Assembly: GCA_030248135.1 (NCBI GenBank)
Contig: JASANC010001879.1
Coordinates: 1 to 64,000 of the forward strand
DNA from: Theristus sp. LFF4_11
Lineage: Eukaryota > Nematoda > Chromadorea > Monhysterida > Xyalidae
Length of the DNA: 64,000 nt
Reading direction: 5' to 3'
How positions within the stretch are numbered: position 1 is the stretch's first letter; every line of letters starts with the position of its first letter. The notes under the pieces were generated by a model. That model was not told the origin of the DNA, made no database searches, and was given only the letters and a program-made list of their open reading frames with translations. Shown piece by piece: positions 50,601 to 61,923 of this stretch. The translations under genes were made by a program, and so were the position numbers.

Positions 50601-50664
50601 GAATGTGTGACCAACTATTTGTGAATTTGATCCGACCTTCGGGGCTTTATGTAAAAGTTAGAAT

Positions 50665-51475
50665 ATTATCTAAAAATGCGGGAGACGCATAAAAAAGTGG
50701 AATATGGGCTTGTGTAAGCAGTGAGAGGTGGAATATTGGCTCGACAACTCTTTTCAAGTCTCTGATGTGGTACACACAGATACAAGTACATAAAGAGCCA
50801 TATTTTTGCGCCGTTTATTCATTATTTCGGTTGCACATGGCAACCCTCGTACTTCGTAGACAAATGAAACTTTTGCATTGGGGTATTTCGGGCATTTAAC
50901 AACCACTAAAACAACAAACTAACGATCAGACTTTAGATGACACTGGTTTGCCCAGGACAAAGTGTATCGCAGAGTCATTGGCGAACGCAATGTCTCCTTC
51001 TGTGGCAAAGGCAATAGCTCACGGGAAGGACGGTTTAGCCTACATTCATACTCCCACACATTCCACAAGAGTTTGGTAAAAACGGTGAAATTCAACAGAA
51101 GACAATACTTTTTTGTCACTGGTGCTGGTGTGTAGAGTGGTATCACAGCGTCGTAATGAGCGAGCGGTGTACGTTAGCAACGATAAAGCTACAGGCAGCA
51201 ATGTTTTGCAATCTCTGATTTTTCTGTTTTGCGCAGAATTTACAGAAATTCGCACATGTGTGATTTTTCCAGACTAAACTGGAGAGGACAATTAAAAAAT
51301 ACTTTTGAAGCTTTTTACGGTTTTCAGCAAAACAAACGCAAAAATATAACTCTCATATACTTGTATCCGTGTGTGCCACATCAGAGTCTTGAAAAGAGTT
51401 GTCGAGCCAAGCTCTCACTGCTTACACAAGCCCAAATTCCATCTTTTTTATGCGTCTCCAGCATTTTTAGATAAT
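50665..51475. mobile_element. DNA transposon derivative with ~120-bp terminal inverted repeats
   Basis: The left end (ATTATCTAAAAATGC, GGAGACGCATAAAAAAG, GGCTTGTGTAAGCAGTGAGA, GGCTCGACAACTCTTTTCAA) is repeated inverted at 51345-51475 with few changes. The internal 550 bp hold no recognisable transposase. Long inverted ends and about 811 bp total fit a foldback-like or non-autonomous cut-and-paste element; superfamily undetermined and no clear target duplication. Confidence 0.8.
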
Positions 51476-51604
51476 GTCAAACAGACTTGATCTTTACCAA
51501 CTAGTTTTTACAAAAAGTAAAATGTAAAAGTCTAAAAAAATGCATTTGAAATAGAATTACGCCAGTTGAAGCTTGCATTTGCTGTTCTATGAAAAGGATT
51601 CATT

Positions 51605-54600
51605 TTATGCAGCCTTACTTGGCAATGCAGCGTTGCACCCGTTGCAGCCAGTCACAGCACGTTTCAACCATTTGAACCGACCTTCAGACACTTGCACACC
51701 TTGATAGATGCCGCCGTCGTGAATCTTCCAGTAAAACTGAGGAAACACGTTTGCACATGAACTTTTTTTCTGTACACCCATGGACACAGCCAATTGTGTC
51801 AACGTTTTCTCACAAGTCTCAGTGCCAGTCTGGTGAGTTTGTGATGGTGATCTGTGTTTTGACGACAGTTTCAAACGACGGCCAAATCTGTTACGACGTC
51901 TGTGGAGCACTGCTGCGTGACCTTTTGCTTTGCCACGGCTATGGTGCCAAGCACCACGTCTGCCATAACTTTTTCCTTGATTGCGTTGGTCCGCACCATC
52001 GACAATGGTCATGTCGGACCACTCATCAGAGCTGCCACTGCTGAATTCTGAGCTACTGCTGAATTCTGAGTCGGAATTGCTGTTGCTTCCGTAACTGACG
52101 TAACCTTCGTTCTCGTAGCTTGACCCATGATCTCCGCTGCCGTAGCCTGAACCATGATCTCCGCTGCCGTAGCCTGAATTATGATGTCCGCTGCTGTTCC
52201 TTAAACCATGATCTCCGCTGCCGTAGCCTGAATTATGATGTCCGCTGCTGTTCCTTGAACCATGATCTCCGCTGCCGTAGCCTGAACCATGATCTCCGCT
52301 GCCGTAGCCTGAACCATGATCTCCGCTGCCGTAGCCTGAACCATGATCTCCGCTGCCGTAGCCTGAATTATGATGTCCGCTGCTGTTCCTTGAACCATGA
52401 TCTCCGCTGCCGTAGCCTGAACCATGATCTCCGTTGCCGTAGCCTGAATTATGATGTCCGCTGCTGTTCCCTGAACCATGATCTCCGCTGCCGTAGCCTG
52501 AACCATGATCTCCGCTGCCGTAGCCTGATTCATAATTTCCGCTGCTGTAGCCTGAACCATGATCTCCGCTGCCGTAGCCTGAACCATGATCTCCGCTGCC
52601 GTAGCCTGAACCATGATCTCCGCTGCCGTAGCCTGAACCATGATCTTCGCTGCCGTAGCCTGATTCATAATTTCCGCTGCTGTAGCCTGAACCATGATCT
52701 TCGCTGCCGTAGCCTGATTCATAATTTCCGCTGCTGTAGCCTGAACCATGATCTTCGCTGCCGTAGCCTGAACCATGATCTCCGCTGCCGTAGCCTGAAC
52801 CACGATCTCCGCTGCCGTAGCCTGATTCATAATTTCCGCTGCTGTAGCCTGAACCATGATCTTCGCTGCCGTAGCCTGAACCATGATCTCCGCTGCCGTA
52901 GCCTGAACCATGATCTCCGCTGCCGTAACCTGAACCATGATCTCCGCTGCCGTAGCCTGAACCATGATCTCCGCTGCCGTAACCTGAACCATGATCTTCG
53001 CTGCCGTAGCCTGATTCATAATTTCCGCTGCTGTAGCCTGAACCATGATCTCCGCTGCCGTAGCCTGAACCATGATGTCCGCTGCTGTTCCCTGAACCAT
53101 GATGTCCGCTGCTGTTTCCTGAACCATGATGTCCGCTGCCGTGACCTGAACCATGATGTCCGCTGCCGTGACCTGAACCATGATGTCCGCTGCTGTTCCC
53201 TGAACCATGATGTCCGCTGTTGTTCCCTAAACTATGATGTCCGCTGCCGTTACCTGAACCATGATGTCCGCTGCTGTTCCCTGAACCATGATGTCCGCTG
53301 CTGTTCCCTGAACCATGATGTCCGCTGCCGTGGCCTGAACCATGATGTCCGCTGCTGTTCCCTGAACCATGATGTCCGCTGCCGTGGCCTGAACCATGAT
53401 GTCCGCTGCTGTTCCCTGAACCATGATGTCCGCTGCTGTTTCCTGAACCATGATGTCCGCTGCCGTAGCCTGAACCATGATGTCCGCTGCTGTTCCCTGA
53501 ACCATGATGTCCGCTGCTGTTCCCTGAACCATGATGTCCGCTGTTGTTCCCTGAACCATGATGTCCGCTGCTGTTCCCTGAACCATGATGTCCGCTGCTG
53601 TTCCCTGAACCATGATGTCCGCTGCTGTTCCCTGAACCATGATGTCCGCTGCTGTTCCCTGAACCATGATGTCCGCTGCTGTTCCCTGAACCATGATGTC
53701 CGCTGCCATAGCCTGAACCATGATGTCCGCCGCCGTGGCCTGAACCATGATGTCCGCTGCTGTTCCCTGAACCATGATGTCCGCTGTTGTTCCCTAAACT
53801 ATGATGTCCGCTGCCGTGACCTGAACCATGATGTCCGCTGCTGTTCCCTGAACCATGATGTCCGCTGCTGTTCCCTGAACCATGATGTCCGCTGCTGTTC
53901 CCTGAACCATGATGTCCGCTGCTGTTCCCTGAACCATGATGTCCGCTGCCGTGGCCTGAACTATGATGTCCGCTGCCGTAGCTTGACCCATATTCTTGAC
54001 CTTGATGTTTTCCACGACCGTAATATTGACCAGAGTGTTTGTGGTAAATAACGGTTTTGTTTATAATGTTCCGCTTAATAAACTTCTGAACTAAATTTTG
54101 GGCACAGGCTTCCGTAGTCGAGGGAACCTGAAAAATCGAATTTTTTAAGTTTGAAGATGGCAAAGTTTGAAAAACAGCACGCAAAAGAAACTCTATGTGT
54201 TTGTCAACAGACCGTACCTCTACAGATGCTGTTTTGTGGACTGATTGTTTTTGTTCCAAGTGGAATCGACGTTGTAACATATGAGCAATTGCTTTTTGAT
54301 ATGGACAATCCATAGTCATTGTCACTTTTGCAAAGGCTGAAGTTCGTCCACACTGCTTTGCAGCCAAAATATAGCGACTGATATTTTGAATTCTGTCTTG
54401 AAATTCAGCGTTGTCCTTGCTTACTTCCCGAAGCTTTGTTTTGATCTAAATAGTCAGTTTAGAATCTGTATACCTATACCTAATTATAAAAGAATTATTC
54501 GTTTACGGGACAAATCTAAAATTGAAAGCAAACAAACGCACCAACAAAAACGGATCGTTATTTGAATCCTCATTGTTTTCGTGAGAAGATCTGTCATCGT

Positions 54601-57600
54601 TATGATTACTGGTACTACTACTTTCAAGATTGGTGCTTGATCTATCTTCAGTAGAAGCAGTTTCATCTTTGGTGCTTTTTTCGTTTGATCCCGTTGATCC
54701 AGTATTTGTGCCAGATGCAGTTTCATCTTGGGTGCTTTTTTCGTTTGATCCCGTTGATCCAGTATTTGTGCCAGATGCAGTTTCATCTTTGGTGCTTTTT
54801 TCGTTTGATCCCGTCGATCCAGTATTTGTGCCGGATGCTGTTTCGTCTTTGGTGCTTTTTTCGTTTGATCCGGTTGATCCAGTATTTGTACCAGATGCAG
54901 TTTCGTCTTTGGTGCTTTTTTCGTTTGATCCCGTTGATCCAGTATTTGTTCCAGATGCGGTTCCGTCTTTGGTGCTTTTTTCGTTTGATCCAGTTGATCC
55001 AGTATTTGTTCCAGATGCGGTTTCGTCTTTGGTGCTTTTTTCGTTTGATCCCGCTGATCCAGTATTTGTGCCAGATGCAGTTTCGTCTTTGGTGCTTTTT
55101 TCGTTTGATCCGGTTGATCCAGTATTTGTGCCAGATGCACGCTCGTCTGTGGTACTTTTTTCGTTTGATCCTGTTGATCCAGTTTTTGTATCAGACACAG
55201 TTTCGTCTTCGGTACTTTTTTTGTCGCTGTTATCCGGAGCCAATCCCAAACGAACTACGTTGCTGCACTCAGCTTGTGTTGTGCCAGAAATATTGTTACT
55301 TAGTCGAGCCCGAATAAGTAGGCTTGCGAGCCACATGTGTCGAACTTTATTTCGCTCGTGGTTGTTTTGAACTGAACGAAACACCGGCTGCAATTTTTTT
55401 GACCTTCAACACTGTTTCATTTTTTACCGGTATTGGTTTTGATACTGTCATATTTAGATTAGACTACAATATACCGTTATGCGTCCCACGGGATCGAAAT
55501 GAACGATTCGGCGCCCATGACGAATGTATGCTCCGTAACCGTGCAACTGGTCAGGCACGACCAATGACTCACTAGTATGCTGCTGACGTCCGTCAGTTTT
55601 ATTTCGCATGTCTGGAAAACAGAAAGTGCTGAGTAAACCAATCCAATCAAGCTTAACTTTGAATGTTGAAAATGTTTAGTGTACCTTCGACGGTAACTTC
55701 AACTGTTTTCACAGTGCAGTTTTGGTCGTGACGCAAGTGAAAAGGGTCAGCATCGAAAAAGATCGTGGCAGCTCCAATGGGCAACCTGCCGTCACCTTGC
55801 TCGCACTCTAACTTTACATTGCTGAGGTCGAATTCGCACGACGCACCAACAGTCGAACAACCTTGTAATACGCATTTTTATTGCATTTTTGTGGCTATAC
55901 GTAACTTTATTAAAGACGACTGCCCACATTATTACATTTACCTGCTGCTAAATCTATCAATCCATTTTTCAACAAACATGCTGCTGGTTTTAATTGAGCG
56001 CAGCGATTTGGTTTGACTGCCACACCTGCACCAAATCCTGGCTGAATGTGCACGCTGATTGCATGAGCGGATGTCAAATCAGAACTAGCAGGCAACTCCT
56101 TGTCAAGCTGAAATTTTAAGTCATTATACAGGGTGGTCAAAAAGTATCTGCTGAAACTTTTAAAATCTCTCCCAATCCAAATCGACTGAATCGATTGATT
56201 TCAAATTTGGGTTGCTGATAAAACTTGTATTGGGATTTATTGTGCTGGCGCAGAAATTTCCTGTTTAAATTTAATGTTTTTGCATAAAAATCTTGTTCTT
56301 GAAACCGAATCCCAATTGTTTTGTAAAACCGTAAAACATCAGCAAACTTGGAGAGCAGAATCTCACAAAACTTCTACCAGCAGCCAAAATTTGAGCCCAA
56401 TCGGTTTAGCAGTGTTAGAATGGGAACGATTTAGATGTAGTAAGGTACTTTTGGACCACCCTGTATACAAATGAAAAATTAATAAAATTGACAATTAATA
56501 ACGCTGCTACGGTGATAAATTTCTAACGCCAATAACAGCACAAACATATCGGTGAACAGATACTAAAAATTTGTGATGAAATGAAACCTTCAAGCTAAGT
56601 TTTCCAAATGGATTGTTCAGTGAAATTCCACGTGGGCAAGGCTGCGAACGACGAGGCGTTTTTTCCAACGTGATTTTTATTGGCGAAACTGGAATAAAAC
56701 CTAAATCACGTTTTTTTTAACAGAATCACAGAATCGTCTTTAATAAATCTATAAATGGTCTCAGTTCACTAGTGACACGCTAAAAATGAACAATTTGCTT
56801 CACAATTAACTTCACTTCTTGATTCACTTCACCAGTTATTTCACTTATTTTTTTGATTCACTTCATTCATTTGCTGAAACCATTATAACACACAACACAA
56901 ATAAAAAATTGCAGCACGCACATCCAGAATTTTTTTGCACTTGCACTGCATCCTGCGCTGCACTGCAAATTGCACGGCATTTTGCACTGTCAAAAAAATC
57001 TTAACGATGCAATGCAGTGCAGCCAGTGCAAGTGCAAAAAAATTCTGCGTGCAGGGTAGCACAGCACATAGAAAGTCAAAGATATTGGGTGCATGCGTCA
57101 AACAATGAGTTTCGTAGCTAGAGTGGTGCAGCTGTTACTGCTGCGTTCTTGGATGCACACGAGCCAACGTCGATACCCTGATTAACGTATAAGGGTTTTT
57201 CTCAAAACTTTTAAAATAAGTGAAGAGAACTGTGACGTGAACCGAGAAGTCAAGTGAATCAAGAAGCTATGATTTGTAAAGTGGCACGGTTTGAAAACAG
57301 TCAACCTCGCTCTGTTTCGACAGCATTGAGCAAACGACCTCTGTCTCGTGGAGTACCGCCCACAATCAAAAAGTCACCAACTTCAAGGCCTGCATCTAAA
57401 AATCGTCGTGTTTCAACGCACATTACAACGCATGTTGGCGTGCACATATACAGTGGCGAGCAAAAGTTTGGAAACCCCTGTGCGCCCGTGAGTGTGTTGT
57501 GGTAATGCGTGCTTTTATAGTGTGTCTGTCCCCAACACATGCTAGCTTTGTTTTTTATGAACACAACAAAACACATGACATGCTATACAGTGCCTTTTCA

Positions 57601-58522
57601 TTGTACATTTCCTTCTCACTGTACAATAGCCTGACAATTTGCTCACTGCTAAAAGTGTGTGTGCTTTACTTTGCGTAACGATTGTTTCTGAAATGAAATG
57701 AAAGTGATTCAATTGCTGTCCGGTGGCTGTTTTTGGCAAACTGCTTACTGGAGTGACTCCAGTGGCTTCTGAATTCTCTCCATACTGTATTTGTGACGAG
57801 AGAAGTGAACAGGCATGATCCATACACACGTTATCATAATGTTCACATCTGTCGCTGATGTTTCGCATGCCATTCGAAGCAACGGGTACTATGGTGTGTA
57901 TAAAAAATAACACGGCATGTGTTACTTTTATTTTTGTGTGCTGCAGTTCTAAAAACAAAAAATCTTTGCTTATGTGCATAGTAATAACGCAAAAATTACC
58001 CATCTAACACGCGCGATATGCAGCGGGCGCACACGGGTTTCCAAACTTTTGCTCGCCACTTGTATGTACAATGAACGTACGTGATTCTGCTGAATGACTG
58101 TCATTTGAGTCGTGGCTTTCATAGCGCGCACCCTCCGTTGACTCGCTGTTGGATGCTGCTGGCGAACGCTGTCTTGGTTGTGCCAAAACTGCAACATGGT
58201 ACAAACCACGCATCATAAATCACACATAAACATATGAACACATTCATCTCTTCAGTTGTTAAAGTAGCCAACTGTCAATGCTATGCTACCACTGCTGTTA
58301 AATTGACCGACTAGCATAGCAGAGTCAACAGAACGTAAAAATGCTTTTCATTTTTGAAAACGTTTTTGTCGCTGTTTTTGGTTGATTAGATAAAGTTTTA
58401 TGCATATTGAGCAAAGAATAAATTCATACAATTTTAAATAAAATGTGAAAGAACAAACCAGTGGTATCAACAATTAGCATTAATACCAGCAAAACACATG
58501 TAACTTGTTTTCGGATTACCAT
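51605..58522 (-). CDS. Large secreted repeat protein, Gly/Ser/His-rich, unknown family
   Basis: Nine exons on the - strand: 58522-58459, 58188-58081, 56688-56588, 56107-55942, 55861-55685, 55611-55475, 55387-54542, 54445-54218 and 54127-51605 (TAA). All phases agree, about 1449 residues. Exon 1 encodes a signal peptide (KQVTCVLLVLMLIVDTTVLA). Exons 3-6 form a cysteine-containing, possibly globular region (CPRGISL, NRCAQLKPAACL, GCSTVGASCEFD, KLECEQGDG, QNCTVKTVEV). Exon 7 is mostly nine 20-residue repeats of STGSNEKSTKDETASG type. Exon 8 and early exon 9 contain CGRTSAFAKVT, MDCPYQKAIAHML and EACAQNLVQKF. Then about 69 nonapeptides YGSGDHGSG or NSSGHHGSG follow, and a basic Cys-bearing tail (CNGCNAALP). 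The composition suits a secreted structural, gel or adhesive protein. No homologue recognised. Introns 2 and 3 contain terminal-inverted-repeat elements. Confidence 0.75.
52118..53990 (-). repeat. 27-bp coding minisatellite (Gly-Ser-His/Asp nonapeptides)
   Basis: About 69 tandem 27-bp units in exon 9. Units at low coordinates (52118-53050) mostly encode YGSGDHGSG or YSSGNYESG; units at 53050-53990 mostly encode NSSGHHGSG or HGSGHHGSG. The unit is a multiple of three and stop-free in several frames, so the long Leu/Asn/Cys-rich open frame on the + strand and the short Ala/Gln-rich frames on the - strand are shadows. Confidence 0.95.
54660..55210 (-). repeat. 60-bp coding minisatellite (20-residue acidic/Ser/Thr repeats)
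   Basis: Nine units of exactly 60 bp in exon 7, encoding EKSTKDETASGTNTGSTGSN with few changes (KST-T-DERASG in the unit nearest the N-terminus). The strict register suggests recent homogenisation. Shadow frames on the other strand are open for the same reason. Confidence 0.95.
56129..56463. mobile_element. Mariner-like MITE M3 in an intron of the repeat-protein gene
   Basis: CAGGGTGGTCAAAAAGTA at the left and its inverse TACTTTTGGACCACCCTG at the right, flanked by TA on both sides, 335 bp. Its left end lies only about 21 bp from the 3' splice site of the host intron (exon 56107-55942). No coding capacity. Confidence 0.9.
57451..58062. mobile_element. Tc1-like MITE M4 in intron 2 of the repeat-protein gene
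   Basis: About 38-bp terminal inverted repeats, CAGTGGCGAGCAAAAGTTTG at the left and the matching CAAACTTTTGCTCGCCACT at the right, with TA at both borders; 612 bp. The CAGTGG-GAGCAAAAGT terminus is typical of Tc1/mariner. The interior has no transposase motif. The element starts about 18 bp after the 5' splice site of the host intron. Confidence 0.9.
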
Positions 58523-59815
58523 TTCTTTCTTAAAACGTGTGCAGTTCAATGCGAACTACATATTACGGTATGTTGGACAATCAAATAGAGTAATATTATT
58601 TTCAAAAGGTGTGCGCTTCAAATGATGAAGTACATACAACTATAATCAAAGTTCAAAGTTGAAATCGATTGCACTTGTACGCGGAGAGCGAAGAATGATC
58701 ATTACCATTACCATCATGATACCATTAAAAACAATGAACAAGCAAACCAATCCAAACAGTTGAGAAGTTACTTGATTGTGTGCATTCATTTGTGGGTGCT
58801 TGGTTGGCTGTACATAATCATAATAGGTATTTCCCTCTAACTTTATCGCAGCCGACTTTGTTGATGCTGCTCGTTGCTAAACAACCCGTGGTTGCTAAGT
58901 GTGCATGCATTCACTGATTCGTGTTGAGGCCCGCGCCCGGTTTGCTCGCTTCGCCACCAAAACAATTGTCACTTTTGTGTTATCATTGGACATTACCATT
59001 CCCCATCCGTTAATTTCCGTGTCCCATGTCCCATGCTATTAGTGGCGGCAATATATATGGTCCAGTTGCTTTCGAAGTACGAACAAAACTCAATTCAGCT
59101 AACCATATGTGTGTAGCATGCATGAAGCAATCGATACAATGGTGCACTGTCAGTTTGATAAGTCATCACATCAAATTCTCTTTTTTATTGAAGTACCGTA
59201 GTTATATAAGATATTGGTATTACTATTTGATATCCAACGCCGACAAAATAATTAGATCCAAATAGTAGACGGAGGTACAGTAGTGACATCATATTGTTGG
59301 AGTGCATGCCACTCCGCTGTTTATGTAGCACACACGTGTATGTACGTTCGCTTTTTTGAATATTTGAACAAAGCTGAGTTACGGCTGACCTCAGACGACC
59401 ATTGTTACATTATGTGCTGAAAACATGGACGCTCTTTGTTCACGTTTGAAGAAGCAACAACAAAACAAACGGGGTGTACTTTAACCAGCTGGGCCGCGTT
59501 GAGTTTTGCACCTACATACAACGTGAAAACTGAACACAAACTTGCTTTGCCGCATGAACAACAGAACTGAACAAAGGCACACCTGTGTAAACCATCGTAT
59601 TAGAGCTTTTTCAATGATAAAACATTCATTACGTTTACAGAAACGCAACAAAACACAAATATCAAACTCACACAATCACAGCACTCGTGTCCGCGCACAG
59701 AGCAACAACCAGTTTCAAAAGCTAATCACAATATAAACCGCGTTATGTCACCCAGACAGACGCTCGCTGGTTGCAGTTTAGTTACAACCACACCGCACAG
59801 AAACGCAGTTTCACC
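58523..59815. other. Intergenic, divergent promoter region
   Basis: Lies between the start of the - strand repeat-protein gene and the first LDLa gene on the + strand. Contains short ACCATT tandem sequence near 58700. Nothing else supported. Confidence 0.4.
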
Positions 59816-60976
59816 ATGGCTCCTTTCATGTCCATCAATTTACTGATCACAGCGGCGCTACTGATTGGCTGTGTTGATTTTGGTGACCAAGCAAAGACTG
59901 TGTCCGGCAAAACAAGAAAAACTGCAAAAGGTATGTAAGCACATTGCGGAAACGGGCAAAGTGACGAATGCACTGCGACAGGCTCGAAAAGAGCACTAGT
60001 TTGAGTCGGTTGCAGCAATTTTCAACAAACGCCATGTTTTTTAATCCAACTATTGAAACACCTTTCAGATACTCCAGCAGTGGCCTTTCCAAGCGAGGCA
60101 TTGCGTTCGTCCATTTCAGTTCGCAGCGAGCCATCAGCGAACTACACGCATGTTCGCGTGCCAACACGATCCGGCAAATTGGTGACGTTGATTGTGGCTG
60201 ACTCGTTTCGTGGCAGCCGACACTTGACAAAGAGATCGATGCCTACCTGGCGACATTCTGCCAACCGCCAGTGGTTTGTCAGGAGAACGGTCTCCAACGG
60301 CAATGGCTACATTGATGGCCATAACGCAAGTCCAACTAACAACAAAAATGGTCACTACACAAAAAATGGCAATGCAATGCCAAATAATGGCAACGGCTAT
60401 CGTAATGGCGCTGTTGTGAATGGTAACAATGGGCATTCAACTGGACAACGAAATGCAGCCTACAGCAACGCTGCAAACGGACCAGCGAATGCGAATGGCA
60501 ACCGTTATGCCGAGAACAGCAATGGACGAGCCGAAAATGGCAACGGCTATTCGAACGGAGCGGTGCTGAACGGCAACGGCGAGGCAGCAAACAGCAATGG
60601 CGCCTCCGTGTTTGACCCGAACGCGCCACCAGTGACATACAGGCCAACTGTCGTCTACGAGAAAACGCCCGAATGCGAGCGAAACCAGATTCTCTGCGCT
60701 GACTTCACAAAATGCCTGTCACTGGATGAGATTTGCAACGGTGAACTTGACTGCGAGGACGGCTCGGACGAGATCCGATGTGCGAGTCCGTCACCGAGCG
60801 TTGTCTGCTTCAAACAAGGACTGTTCGCGTGTGCGAACGACAAATGCATACTACCGGCGTGCCGGTGCAACGGTGTTGATGAGTGTGGCGATAACTCTGA
60901 TGAGATGGCATGCGATGCGGCCAACGCTAACAACAAATACGCCAAGCAGCGCTGGGCGGCGTGGCGACGTCGTTGA
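59816..60976 (+). CDS. Secreted protein with Asn/Gly-rich spacer and two LDL-receptor class A domains
   Basis: Two exons, 59816-59930 and 60069-60976 (TGA), phase 1, about 340 residues. The signal peptide is ISINLLITAALLIGCVD-like (MAPFMSINLLITAALLIG). The middle has basic sites (LTKRS, VRRT) and then about 100 residues of imperfect NGNGY, NGNNG and NSNG repeats. Two C-terminal LDLa modules follow: CADFTKCLSLDEICNGELDC with EDGSDEIRC, and CANDKCILPACRCNGVDEC with GDNSDEMAC. Both keep the acidic calcium-binding D-x3-D-x-SDE signature. A basic WAAWRRR tail ends the protein. LDLa modules bind ligands in a calcium-dependent way; without a membrane anchor this is probably a secreted binding or matrix protein. 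First and largest of three tandem paralogues. Confidence 0.88.
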
Positions 60977-61923
60977 GGCACTCCGCTTTTTTGTTATCAA
61001 CATTGTCATTCTCAAGTTTACACGCGCTTTAACACGATCATCAGATTGTTGCACTTGCACGTTCGGGCCATATTATTGTTTAAATTTCAAATGTCAGTGT
61101 GCTGAAGCGCATTTAGCATGGACGAACAGGTTTCTTGCATATTCTTGCATACATGCATTTGGTGTTGCTATCGTTTTTTTTTGTTTCATGTTGTGACGAA
61201 TGATGACCGTGTTAACGTGCACCACGTGTTGACATGCTCATTGAACTGTGAAAATCGTGTTGGTGGTATGTTCACAAGCATTTGGATGATACAATATTTT
61301 TTTGTCGTCAAACTGAAAAAAGTCTATTCATCAATATGGCTCTTGTGTATAAACAGTCACAAGTTATCTGTTTACAAATACCGTAAAAATGAGAGCAGTA
61401 AATATTTACAAATAACACGAACAATGAATGTTGCACGTTTTCAATAAGCGATCACTCACACTCACACATGTTCATCAATGAATGAAATGGTTATGAATAA
61501 TAATTTTGTACAACAAAAATTTCTTTGAATTATTTCAACAGCCTGTGCGCACATTTGTAATGTGATGTCACTGACACGCACGTGCAAAAAAATCGTTGAC
61601 ATTATAGGCTCGCAAAACACACAAAAAAACATTGAACTTAATCAGCCAGGCTTGACCATCGCCCACAAATAAAAGTGAAATTGCACAAGAGCAGAGTGCA
61701 GCCAGAACGCAAAACACAACCGTTAATTGTCCATGTCAAAGAGTCTTTCTGAAGCAACACACGTTCGCAACACACAAGTTTGTGCTTTGTCGCACTCTCA
61801 CTTTCATGCTTTTGTACACGTAGTTGTTGAGGAAAACAAGCAACCAAAGTTGACGCTTTTCTTTTCAGATTAATCTGAAGGCTTGATAAAAACAAATTTC
61901 TGAACAGATCAACCACAGTCGTC

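Noticed and set aside
50919..51255. Two short - strand frames inside the long-TIR element
   Set aside because: Too short and without any transposase motif.
52201..54015. Ala/Gln/Ile-rich frames on the - strand
   Set aside because: Alternate frame of the same array, bounded only by unit variants that create stops.
52120..54051. 643-codon Leu/Asn/Cys/Arg-rich frame on the + strand
   Set aside because: Shadow of the 27-bp array. The - strand frame has a signal peptide, phased upstream exons and non-repeat flanks.
54484..55370. Asp/Pro/Phe/Val-rich (+) and Gln/Lys/Ala-rich (-) frames
   Set aside because: Alternate frames of the nine 60-bp units.
57542..58003. 153-codon - strand frame inside M4, considered as a transposase
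   Set aside because: No DD(E/D) motif or helix-turn-helix recognised; the element is only about 612 bp, as expected for a MITE.
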